Shown one piece after another: positions 1 to 6,212 of a stretch of 40,219 nt of DNA. How positions within the stretch are numbered: the stretch's first letter is position 1; every line of letters starts with the position of its first letter. The notes beneath the pieces are model-generated. The model was not told the DNA's origin. It searched no databases and worked only from the letters and a program-made list of their open reading frames with translations. Source of the stretch: a bacterium (Candidatus Blackallbacteria) CG13_big_fil_rev_8_21_14_2_50_49_14 (GTDB lineage: Bacteria > Cyanobacteriota > Sericytochromatia > UBA7694); assembly GCA_002783405.1 (NCBI GenBank), contig PFGG01000037.1:1-40219 (forward strand). The letters are read 5' to 3'. Both the position numbers and the translations under genes were made by a program.

Positions 1-219
1 CTTGGGCTTTGCCTAAGCTTTGTTCCTTGACAATAGAATCGACATGAGGTTGTTGCGCTGAAATCCCGCGCAACGTAAAGTCGCTTGGGTGTCCTTGATA
101 TAGGAACACACCGAGAGCTTCGCTCTCATGGCCCGGACGGGGCCTTGTGCAACTAACGTAACGGGTTGCCGTATGCGTTTGCACAGAAGCCGCTGCTGCT
201 TTAGCTGGCGGAGTCGTCA
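1..219 (+). ncRNA. Orphan omega-RNA-like 3' end of an IS200/IS605 (TnpB-type) element
   Basis: No convincing gene lies here, but the DNA is full of stem-loops: GTTGCGC/GCGCAAC (52-74), GAGAGC/GCTCTC (113-127), GGCCC/GGGCC (130-144), an outer stem GTGCAA (147-152) with TTGCAC (179-184) enclosing ACGG-GTTG-CCGT (161-172), then a GC-rich terminal hairpin (about 190-211) followed by GTCA at 216-219. The same order of elements, the same GTTG loop and the same TAACGTA spacer occur at the 3' end of the tnpB element at the right edge of the window, but with different stem bases that still pair. Such a terminal hairpin followed by GTCA is typical of right ends of tnpB-carrying IS605 elements, where the omega (guide) RNA ends. 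I see no TnpB C-terminus upstream (no DRDxNAA-like reading frame), so the piece is either an orphan remnant or part of an element whose gene lies outside or has decayed. Confidence 0.6.
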
Positions 220-292
220 CGGGAAATCCTTTCACAGCCTGACGAAATTTATCTGCACTATACCAAAAACACAAGCCACTCGCAGTAGAATT

Positions 293-505
293 TCAGGCCT
301 TGACAACCTTGACTTCGCGCCCTTGGTAGGCCACGACATCGCCTGGATGTAATTTTTTACTGCGACGGGTTTCAAGTTCGCCATTCAACATCACTTCGCC
401 ATTTTGAATGGCATATTTGGCCTCGCCTCCCGTTTGGCAAAGATCTGCCAATTTAAGAAATTGAGCCAGTTCAATCACTTCTGTTTGAATCGCACATTCA
501 GACAT
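293..505 (-). CDS. Small S4-domain RNA-binding protein (YbcJ-like)
   Basis: A 70-residue protein consisting of little more than one S4 RNA-binding fold: an N-terminal helix region (residues 8-20), the glycine turn and KYAIQNGEVMLNGE segment (30-43), ETRRSKKL (45-52) and the C-terminal strand pair GDVVAYQGREVKVV. Length and pattern match the YbcJ/YaaA-type stand-alone S4 proteins, which bind structured RNA, probably ribosomal. A longer reading frame exists, but the ATG at 503-505 gives the family length; it overlaps the last 8 bases of the preceding DUF962 gene, which implies translational coupling. No target RNA can be inferred from sequence. Confidence 0.8.
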   Translation of the reverse strand: MSECAIQTEVIELAQFLKLADLCQTGGEAKYAIQNGEVMLNGELETRRSKKLHPGDVVAYQGREVKVVKA

Positions 506-944
506 AATCAGGCAAATCCTCTGCATCTTCTTCCAAGGCATCCAAATCAGCCCATTCATCAAACTCTTCGGTTTGGAGCTGCTCTGCTTGAGTTGCTGAG
601 TCAGCTTCTGATTCAGCCTCCAGAAGTATGCGTTGAATTTCTTCGTTCATACGCCCTGTCGCCATCATGCCAAACATTTTAAAATCTCCACGCAAGGAAA
701 AGAGGGGGTATTTAAACGTCGCGGGGCGATTTTTTTCAACCACAAAATGCCCCATCCAGGCGAAGAAATAGCCCAAAAGGGGTGCCAGCAAAAACAAGCG
801 GGGACGCCGCCGCGAAGCGGCCAGCGTAGCACAGCCCAAAGCCAGGCCCGTTCCCAGAAAATGCAATTTCCGGTTCAGTGGGTGTTTGTGCTCCTGCACG
901 TAAAAGGGCCAGAATTCCTGAAAATTTTTGTATTTCTTCTGCAT
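498..944 (-). CDS. DUF962 / Mpo1-like membrane protein
   Basis: A 148-residue protein with the DUF962 (Mpo1-like, yeast YGL010w family) signature near the N-terminus: NFQEFWPFYVQEHKHPLNR followed by LHFLGT, then hydrophobic segments (about residues 35-70) including GYFFAWMGHFVVEKNRPATF and a KYPLFSLRGDFKMF segment. The yeast relative is an Fe-dependent dioxygenase of fatty-acid alpha-oxidation; bacterial members are mostly uncharacterised. The C-terminal 45 residues are very acidic (EAESEADSAT..., EEDAEDLPDYV) and probably disordered. The start at 942-944 is chosen because AAGGAG lies 6 bases upstream; a longer start 33 bases upstream lacks such a site. It is the first gene of a two-gene unit with the S4 protein. 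Confidence 0.8.
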   Translation of the reverse strand: MQKKYKNFQEFWPFYVQEHKHPLNRKLHFLGTGLALGCATLAASRRRPRLFLLAPLLGYFFAWMGHFVVEKNRPATFKYPLFSLRGDFKMFGMMATGRMNEEIQRILLEAESEADSATQAEQLQTEEFDEWADLDALEEDAEDLPDYV

Positions 945-1021
945 GGTATTCTCCTTGCCCTGATTCTCTGTGGCCATCAGAATATAGTATACTACAGCAT
1001 ATTTTCAGCAAGGCACAGGGC
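945..1021. promoter_or_regulatory. Divergent promoter region between DUF962 and oxygenase operons
   Basis: A 77-base gap separates divergent start codons. It contains TATAGTATACT (983-993), which offers a -10-like hexamer on each strand (TATAGT on plus, TATACT on minus). No well-spaced -35 element stands out on either strand, so the exact promoters are uncertain. Confidence 0.35.
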
Positions 1022-1642
1022 ATGCAAACCAGTACAGAAAACAGCTCTTTTAGTGGTGTTGCTCCAGATCAAACTTCTGGTCAGAATGCCTGTTTAAGTC
1101 AGGAATTCGTATTTGAGAACTTCTTCAGCGTTGAAGAGTGTGAACAGATCACCTATCTCGATTTAACGGTTTATCAGGCCGAAGTCAATTACCATAACCC
1201 TGAAAAAAGCCTGAGCCAACTGAATCTGAAGCATCGCAACGCCCTGAACAAAGCCATTCCACGCCGCCCTGAGTTTGAATGGATCTACGGTCGCCTGATT
1301 CATAAACTTCACCAAGTCAACCGAGATTATTACCATTTTGACCTGCGCTCGATGAGCGATCTCCAATTACTGGAATATCAGAACACAGGCTTTTATGGCA
1401 CCCATGTGGACATTGGGACAGGCGCTATTTCCAACCGAAAATTGACCATGGTGACCTTTTTAAGCTCTCCCGAAGATTACGAGGGCGGAGATCTGGTTCT
1501 CAAACCCAAAGGTCTGGCAGTGCCACAGAAACAAGGATCTCTCGTGGTTTTTCCTTCGTATATGCCCCATGAGGTCTGCCCTGTGACCCAAGGAATTCGA
1601 CACAGTCTGGTGGCCTGGATTACTGGCCCCTGTTTCAGGTAA
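1022..1642 (+). CDS. 2-oxoglutarate/Fe(II)-dependent oxygenase, PKHD/prolyl-4-hydroxylase type (copy 1)
   Basis: A 206-residue protein with the double-stranded beta-helix core of P4Hc/PKHD hydroxylases. The iron triad is visible as H128-x-D130 in GTHVDIG and H183 in MPHEV; R193 in GIRHSL is the 2-oxoglutarate-binding arginine. The central RKLTMVTFLSSPEDYEGGDL block is characteristic. Family members hydroxylate prolyl or other side chains, or small molecules, with O2 and 2-oxoglutarate; the substrate here is unknown. The first ~25 residues are Ser/Thr/Gln-rich and look disordered. ATG 1022 is used because the frame further upstream runs into the divergent gene. Only 4 bases separate it from copy 2, and the run ends in a glycosidase gene, so all four are probably co-transcribed. 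Confidence 0.85.
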   Translation: MQTSTENSSFSGVAPDQTSGQNACLSQEFVFENFFSVEECEQITYLDLTVYQAEVNYHNPEKSLSQLNLKHRNALNKAIPRRPEFEWIYGRLIHKLHQVNRDYYHFDLRSMSDLQLLEYQNTGFYGTHVDIGTGAISNRKLTMVTFLSSPEDYEGGDLVLKPKGLAVPQKQGSLVVFPSYMPHEVCPVTQGIRHSLVAWITGPCFR

Positions 1643-1646
1643 ACAC

Positions 1647-2252
1647 ATGCAAGAACAAAAAACCACAACGACGCCTCAAGGCTTTGAAATCAACGATGAT
1701 TTGATGCGGGCCATGTATTACCCAGATGTTTTTTCACCCGCTGATTGTGAAAAAATTCTGACTTTAACCACCGATCCCAATCTCTCAGCCCTGTTTAAGG
1801 AACAAACACGGCAGAAGATGCCGGACTATTATCAGCAAGCCAATTTCAGCACTGAACTGCTCCCCTATATTCCTGAAAACAACTGGATTTTTGATCGCCT
1901 GGGCAAAATTATTCATACTATCAATCAAAAATACTATCATTTTGAGATTGAAAATCTGGCAGGAACCCAACGTGTCACCCTGGCACCCGAACAAGGATTA
2001 GACTGGCATTTGGAAGTCGGCCAAGGCGAGTTTTCACTGCGAAAAATCAAACTGCTTATTTTTCTTTCAGATCCCGACAGTTATACCGGGGGTCTGATCG
2101 AGTTTGGCAGCAGTTCACAACGCACCTATCGCCAAAGTCTGGGCGGAGTTTTGATCTACCCCACCTATTTTATGACCCGAATTCACCCGGTACAGACAGG
2201 CCAGTTCCGCTTTTTACAAACCTGGGCCCTGGGCCGGAATGCCTTCCTTTAA
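1647..2252 (+). CDS. Degenerate 2OG/Fe(II) oxygenase paralogue (copy 2, probable pseudoenzyme)
   Basis: A 201-residue paralogue of its two neighbours; shared blocks include SLRKIKLLIFLSDPDSYTGG (residues 130-149), aligned with RKLTMVTFLSSPEDYEGG of copy 1. The metal ligands have changed: the HxD pair is H121-x-E123 (DWHLEV), and the position of the distal histidine is T177, with a histidine three residues later (H180) where copy 1 has cysteine. The 2-oxoglutarate arginine appears retained (R188 in GQFRFL). The reading frame is intact, so this is not a pseudogene in the ordinary sense; it may be a catalytically dead partner subunit or an enzyme using altered coordination. It overlaps copy 3 by 14 bases. 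Confidence 0.75.
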   Translation: MQEQKTTTTPQGFEINDDLMRAMYYPDVFSPADCEKILTLTTDPNLSALFKEQTRQKMPDYYQQANFSTELLPYIPENNWIFDRLGKIIHTINQKYYHFEIENLAGTQRVTLAPEQGLDWHLEVGQGEFSLRKIKLLIFLSDPDSYTGGLIEFGSSSQRTYRQSLGGVLIYPTYFMTRIHPVQTGQFRFLQTWALGRNAFL

Positions 2253-2808
2253 TAACAGTCCCCTGCTCGATCAGGCAGCCAGCTGGCCTGGCTTTCTTTC
2301 CGCTGCAGAGTGCAAAAACCTGAGCACCCTTCCAAATAGCTTTCAACCGGCGCGTGTCAAAGACATTGCGCAGGACCGGGTGGAACTGCGCCCTCAGGAA
2401 CGCAAAACTCAAACTTTCAGCATTCTGGATACCCCCGAGACCCATTGGCTATACCAACGTTTGAATTACGTTCTGAATGAGCTGAATCAACGCTGTTTCC
2501 GTTTTCGCATTCAATATTTTCTGGCCCCTGAGGTGCTGAAATACGAGCCAAATGGCTTTTATGCGCCCCATACCGATTTGGGCCGGGCAGAACTTTCTTC
2601 ACGCAAGCTCAGCGCCGTGACCTTGCTTTCTGACCCCCAGAGTTTCAGCGGAGGCGAACTGATCTTTTACCCCCCCCAAAAGGATTTAAACATCGCCCAA
2701 GGCACCCTGCTGCTCTTTCCTGCCTGGCTGATTCACGAAGTGCGCCCCGTGTTGACTGGCGAGCGTTACTCATTGGTCACCTGGATACATGGGCCATGTT
2801 TCCGCTGA
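2239..2808 (+). CDS. 2OG/Fe(II)-dependent oxygenase, PKHD type (copy 3)
   Basis: A 189-residue oxygenase with the full motif set: H111-x-D113 in APHTDLG, H166 in LIHEV, and R176 in GERYSL. Its C-terminus WIHGPCFR is nearly identical to WITGPCFR of copy 1, showing that these two are close tandem duplicates while the middle copy diverged. The start ATG at 2239 lies inside the end of copy 2 and the stop lies inside the start of the beta-glucosidase gene (13-base overlap), so translation is likely coupled throughout. A run of eight C residues at 2670-2677 within the gene is a potential slippage site, but the frame is open across it. Substrate unknown. Confidence 0.85.
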   Translation: MPSFNNSPLLDQAASWPGFLSAAECKNLSTLPNSFQPARVKDIAQDRVELRPQERKTQTFSILDTPETHWLYQRLNYVLNELNQRCFRFRIQYFLAPEVLKYEPNGFYAPHTDLGRAELSSRKLSAVTLLSDPQSFSGGELIFYPPQKDLNIAQGTLLLFPAWLIHEVRPVLTGERYSLVTWIHGPCFR

Positions 2809-4016
2809 ATTTCCCCCCTGATTTTCTTTGGGGAACAGCCACTTCGGCCTACCAGGTCGAAGGTGGCATTCAAAATGATTGGAGTGAAGCCGGAATCGAC
2901 GCAGGCCAAGCCTGCAATCACGTGCAACGCTACGCAGAGGATATTGAACAGGCCGCAGCCTTGGGAACCAATGCCTTTCGGCTCTCGCTGGAATGGGCAA
3001 AGCTGGAACCAGAGCCAGGCGTTTGGGACAGCGCTGCAGAGGCGCACTACCACGAGGTGTTTAATCAGCTAGAGGCATCAGGCTTGACCCCCATGGTTAC
3101 CCTCTTTCATTTTACCTTGCCCCTTTGGCTGGCACGACGAGGAGGCTGGCTCAACCCTGAAATACTGCCTGCCTTTGAGCGCTTTGCCGGCCGCATAGCC
3201 ACATGCTTTGGCAAGTATGTAAAGTATTGGGTGAGCGTGAATGAACCCGTGGTCTATGCCTTTAAAAGCTATGAAGAGGGCTCTTGGCCCCCCTTTCAAA
3301 CAGAACGCAGGAAGGCTCTACAGGTTTTTTTGCATTTGCTTCAGGGCCATGTTCTGGCAGTAAAGCAAATCCGGCGCCAATCACCCACAGCACAAATCGG
3401 AATTGCCAAAAATCTGACGCTCTTAGAACCCTATCGCCCTTGGCACCCTGCCGATCAGGCCCAAAGCCGGTTTCAAAACAAAATCTTCAACCAAGCCTTT
3501 ATTGAAGCCCTGATCACAGGCGTCCTCAAGCTTTGGGTGCCGGGTGCAGGCAAAATCAGTTTACAACTGCCGCCAAGCGACAGGGGTTGGTTGGATTTTT
3601 TAGGTATCAATTACTATACCCGTTTCAAGGTCAATGCCCAGGGAGCACATTTACTCAGCCCCCAGGCTGTGCTCAGCGATCTGGGCTGGGAAATCTACCC
3701 CGAAGGCCTCTTGAAAATGTTGCGGCTGGCAGACCAATGGAGCGGGCATTTGCCCCTGTATATCACCGAAAATGGCCTGGCTGATGCATCAGATTTACAG
3801 CGTGGCCCCTTTTTACTGGCACATTTGCGGGTTCTCAGCCAGGCCCTGGCAGAAGGCCTGCCAATCAAAGGCTATTTTCACTGGAGTCTCTTGGATAATT
3901 TTGAATGGGCCGATGGGTTTGAGCCCCGTTTTGGGCTCTTGAATGCCGAGCGTCAGTGGCGCCCCTCTGCACGGCTGTATCAAGGCTTGATTCAAGCTGC
4001 CCGTCAGCAGAGATAG
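2796..4016 (+). CDS. Glycoside hydrolase family 1 beta-glucosidase
   Basis: A 406-residue GH1 enzyme, which hydrolyses beta-linked glucosides/galactosides by a retaining mechanism. Visible signatures: the N-terminal FPPDFLWGTATSAYQVEGG (6-24), the acid/base glutamate E150 in WVSVNEP, the nucleophile E325 in LYITENGL, and the C-terminal sugar-binding block GYFHWSLLDNFEWADGFEPRFGL. It is shorter than the usual 440-470 residues, mostly because loops in the middle (around 215-265) are trimmed. No signal peptide, so cytoplasmic. It is the last gene of the oxygenase operon, suggesting that the oxygenases may act on a glycosylated or glycoside-releasing pathway (inference only). Confidence 0.93.
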   Translation: MFPLNFPPDFLWGTATSAYQVEGGIQNDWSEAGIDAGQACNHVQRYAEDIEQAAALGTNAFRLSLEWAKLEPEPGVWDSAAEAHYHEVFNQLEASGLTPMVTLFHFTLPLWLARRGGWLNPEILPAFERFAGRIATCFGKYVKYWVSVNEPVVYAFKSYEEGSWPPFQTERRKALQVFLHLLQGHVLAVKQIRRQSPTAQIGIAKNLTLLEPYRPWHPADQAQSRFQNKIFNQAFIEALITGVLKLWVPGAGKISLQLPPSDRGWLDFLGINYYTRFKVNAQGAHLLSPQAVLSDLGWEIYPEGLLKMLRLADQWSGHLPLYITENGLADASDLQRGPFLLAHLRVLSQALAEGLPIKGYFHWSLLDNFEWADGFEPRFGLLNAERQWRPSARLYQGLIQAARQQR

Positions 4017-4022
4017 ATCTCT

Positions 4023-4059
4023 AAAAAAAAAGCCGCCAGAGAGGGGGGGGGCTTTTTTA
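4023..4059. terminator. Bidirectional rho-independent terminator
   Basis: AAAAAAGCC on the left and GGCTTTTTT on the right pair around a G-rich loop; both strands have a T-run after the stem. It lies between the stop of the GH1 gene (plus) and the stop of the 32-residue ORF (minus), serving both. Confidence 0.8.
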
Positions 4060-4064
4060 TCACT

Positions 4065-4163
4065 TTAAGATTTTTTGAGAATACGAACCCAGGTAGCCCC
4101 TTCTCCCATCAATACCAGAATCAGGACAACCAGTGCCACTGCACTCAGGATTTGAAAAACCAT
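4065..4163 (-). CDS. Small single-pass membrane protein, 32 residues
   Basis: A 32-codon ORF beginning MVFQILSAVALVV and ending with the basic tail RILKKS. Residues 4-19 are almost entirely hydrophobic, giving one transmembrane helix, followed by a short polar loop (GEGATW) and a positively charged end. The start is supported by CGGAGAATGC directly upstream (GGAG 5 bases before the ATG), and a T-run terminator read from this strand begins within 6 bases of the stop. TATAAA on the minus strand (4178-4183) could be a -10 element. I do not recognise the family; KdpF-like or other small helper subunits of membrane complexes have this architecture, but no such complex is encoded nearby. Confidence 0.6.
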   Translation of the reverse strand: MVFQILSAVALVVLILVLMGEGATWVRILKKS

Positions 4164-4426
4164 GCATTCTCCGTGATTTTATAGCGAGAGCAGGCCTTTC
4201 CTGCCGACGCCTGTTACATTGCAGCTCAAAGTGCATGCCGGAACCAACCATTTCAATGCACTGCGTCAATGGTGATTAGCATAACACAGCCTCTTTCTGA
4301 TGAGGAGGAGATTTCCTGCACAGAAGTTCAAGCAGAATTCAAATCCACTGTTTTGAGAATTTTAAAATGAACTTAAAGGCCGAAAAATAACCAAGACATG
4401 AGCCTTTAGCAAAAGATAAGAAAACA
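4164..4426. other. Intergenic region between small membrane ORF and caspase-like gene
   Basis: About 260 bases without a supported gene. It should hold promoters for the divergent small ORF (TATAAA on minus, 4178-4183) and the plus-strand gene at 4427 (TAAAAT at 4363-4368 is a possible -10). No strong -35 boxes or repeats are seen. A minus-strand frame overlapping it lacks a ribosome site and family resemblance. Confidence 0.4.
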
Positions 4427-6133
4427 ATGACAGATCTACATTTACAGATAACAGCCCCGCAAGCCACCCTCACCTGCCCAACAAATCAGGCACAGCCCAG
4501 AACAGCAAGTACCCACCCAATAAGCTCAGCTCAGCGTACTGAAACAGCCCTAAAAAAAACCGATCAGTTGCAACTCAAGTCTCCCCAAATGCTTCCGCTG
4601 GCCATGCCTCTGCTCGATGATATTCTATTTATAGGTCTGAATGGCAGCAGTACGCTTGAAACCCAAGCCCTAAAAAAAACAAGCACGGCCCCGATTCATC
4701 CTATTCCAGGCCAAGCCCATTATGAGATTGTCTTAAACAAGACCCGTGTTTCTTTGATTGATTCAGAAAGCCTTTCAAAGCTTCAACTGCCTCCTGAAAC
4801 TGAAGAGAAACTCAATAGCTTTTTAATCGATTTCTATGTCAAACAATTCTTGTTCAGTGAAGAAGGCGAGAGCCAGAGTGAAACAGCCGCTTTTGTGACC
4901 CGTCGCGAAGCGCTTTCAGAAAAGATTGCAGAACTGCAACTCCCAGCAGACCTCAGCGAGCAGCTATTTGACCAACTCAGTCATCAAACAGGCGCTTTGA
5001 TCAGCGTTGAGGGCCAATCTCTCAATCTGCTCTTTCGCGAAGATATTGAAACCTTTGTCAAAGCACTGCAACTGCCCCAGCCACAAACAAAGGCCCTAAG
5101 AGATCTGCTCAGTTCACCGGGAATGGCTGTCAATGCCCGCGACGAAATGGCAAAGTTGATCTGTATCTTTGCCAAGGCTGAAAAAGGACAGGCCATTCCA
5201 GAACGCTTGGTCATTTCAGGTCACAGTACTGGAGAGAGTTATTTTGGCCTGAGTACAGGCGAAGAATTGCCCACGGCCAATCTGCGCATGCAAGATATTC
5301 TCAACCTGGCCCGTATTCTACCCAAGGCAGCGGCTCAGATTCAAGATATCGCGATTACGGCCTGCAATGCGGGGCATGCCCTGCATGCTGAAAAATACCA
5401 AAGGGCATTTCCCCACTTAAAAACCTTTATGGGTTATGCCGGTTCAGCTCCAGGTTCTGCTTCTGGTGCTGTTCCCCATCTCAAAACCTGGGAATCAGCC
5501 ACACGCGGAAACTCTGAAAAATTGAGCCCCCAGCTGTTTCAAAATTTCAGAAAAGGTGAAAATGTCGCTACCTGGACCGCTTCACAGGGCTACCTCATGG
5601 ACAGTAAAAAACAAGCCCAAAAAAATCTGCCTGAATTCATTCACGCTGTGAATTCGCGCATAGAAGACTATTACCTACAGGACAAAGCGGTTACAGACCC
5701 CCAACACGGAGAATTACGTGAACTCAATTCCAATATTCAATTGGTTTTGGGCAATACCCCCAACTTGAGCGAGAAAGACCGCCTCACGCTGCAAAGCGCT
5801 GCGAGCCGAAGTATTCGCCTACTTTATTTCAAAAATATTGCCAAAAATTTTAATCGGGTTTACAGCCCCCAAATTCGAGCCGCTTACCAGGCAGTAGGTC
5901 TTGAGCCCGTCTCATTTGAAGGACTCTCACGCGCCGAATGCCGCGAAGCCGCCCAGAAAATACATCGCTTGCGTGAAAACCTGCACAACCAAGCCTCAGC
6001 ACTTTCTTCACAGGCAGATTCTCTGCCTGCTGAACTGTCGGCTCAAATCAAGGCCCTCAGCAACTTAGATGAATTGCTCAGCAAAGGCTTAATCGGACTC
6101 GAACCGGAGCTAATTCCTGAAACTTGGTTATAG
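4427..6133 (+). CDS. Protein with putative caspase-like (clan CD) His/Cys dyad
   Basis: A 568-residue protein without signal peptide. The first ~100 residues are rich in Gln, Thr, Pro and Lys and look disordered. Residues 100-250 appear helical. The central segment 258-345 resembles clan CD cysteine peptidases (caspase/CHAT/gingipain fold): RLVISGH266STGESYFG, a helix, then IQDIAITAC313NAGHALH and FMGYAGSAPGS. In that fold a beta-strand ending in xGH and a following strand ending in AC carry the catalytic dyad. The C-terminal 200 residues are helical and unassigned. I infer a peptidase from motif geometry only; CHAT-like or other Rossmann-like folds are alternatives. It stands alone between a terminated operon and the 1394-residue gene. 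The start ATG 4427 has only a weak upstream AAGATAAG. Confidence 0.6.
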   Translation: MTDLHLQITAPQATLTCPTNQAQPRTASTHPISSAQRTETALKKTDQLQLKSPQMLPLAMPLLDDILFIGLNGSSTLETQALKKTSTAPIHPIPGQAHYEIVLNKTRVSLIDSESLSKLQLPPETEEKLNSFLIDFYVKQFLFSEEGESQSETAAFVTRREALSEKIAELQLPADLSEQLFDQLSHQTGALISVEGQSLNLLFREDIETFVKALQLPQPQTKALRDLLSSPGMAVNARDEMAKLICIFAKAEKGQAIPERLVISGHSTGESYFGLSTGEELPTANLRMQDILNLARILPKAAAQIQDIAITACNAGHALHAEKYQRAFPHLKTFMGYAGSAPGSASGAVPHLKTWESATRGNSEKLSPQLFQNFRKGENVATWTASQGYLMDSKKQAQKNLPEFIHAVNSRIEDYYLQDKAVTDPQHGELRELNSNIQLVLGNTPNLSEKDRLTLQSAASRSIRLLYFKNIAKNFNRVYSPQIRAAYQAVGLEPVSFEGLSRAECREAAQKIHRLRENLHNQASALSSQADSLPAELSAQIKALSNLDELLSKGLIGLEPELIPETWL

Positions 6134-6142
6134 CATGTCCTT

Positions 6143-6172
6143 TTCAAGCTTTTTGCATAGGTATGTTATGCT
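6143..6172 (+). promoter_or_regulatory. Possible extended -10 promoter of the 1394-residue gene
   Basis: TATGTTATGCT contains TATGCT (6167-6172) preceded by TG at 6164-6165, an extended -10 pattern. TTCAAG (6143-6148) is a weak -35 at 18 bases. The gene starts 40 bases downstream. Confidence 0.4.
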
Positions 6173-6212
6173 GAGCTAAAAATTTTGCCCAAGTGCATGG
6201 CAGAGGTCACGA

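Noticed and set aside
128-352. Plus-strand 74-residue frame at the left edge
   Set aside because: It runs through the stem-loop-rich element end and into the S4 gene on the other strand; basic, cysteine-rich composition without family likeness.
2670-2677. C8 homopolymer as a programmed frameshift
   Set aside because: The frame is open and motif-bearing on both sides, so no shift is needed.
4060-4269. Minus-strand 69-residue frame near the GH1 terminator
   Set aside because: It overlaps the better-supported 32-residue ORF in another frame, has no ribosome site and begins in unremarkable DNA.
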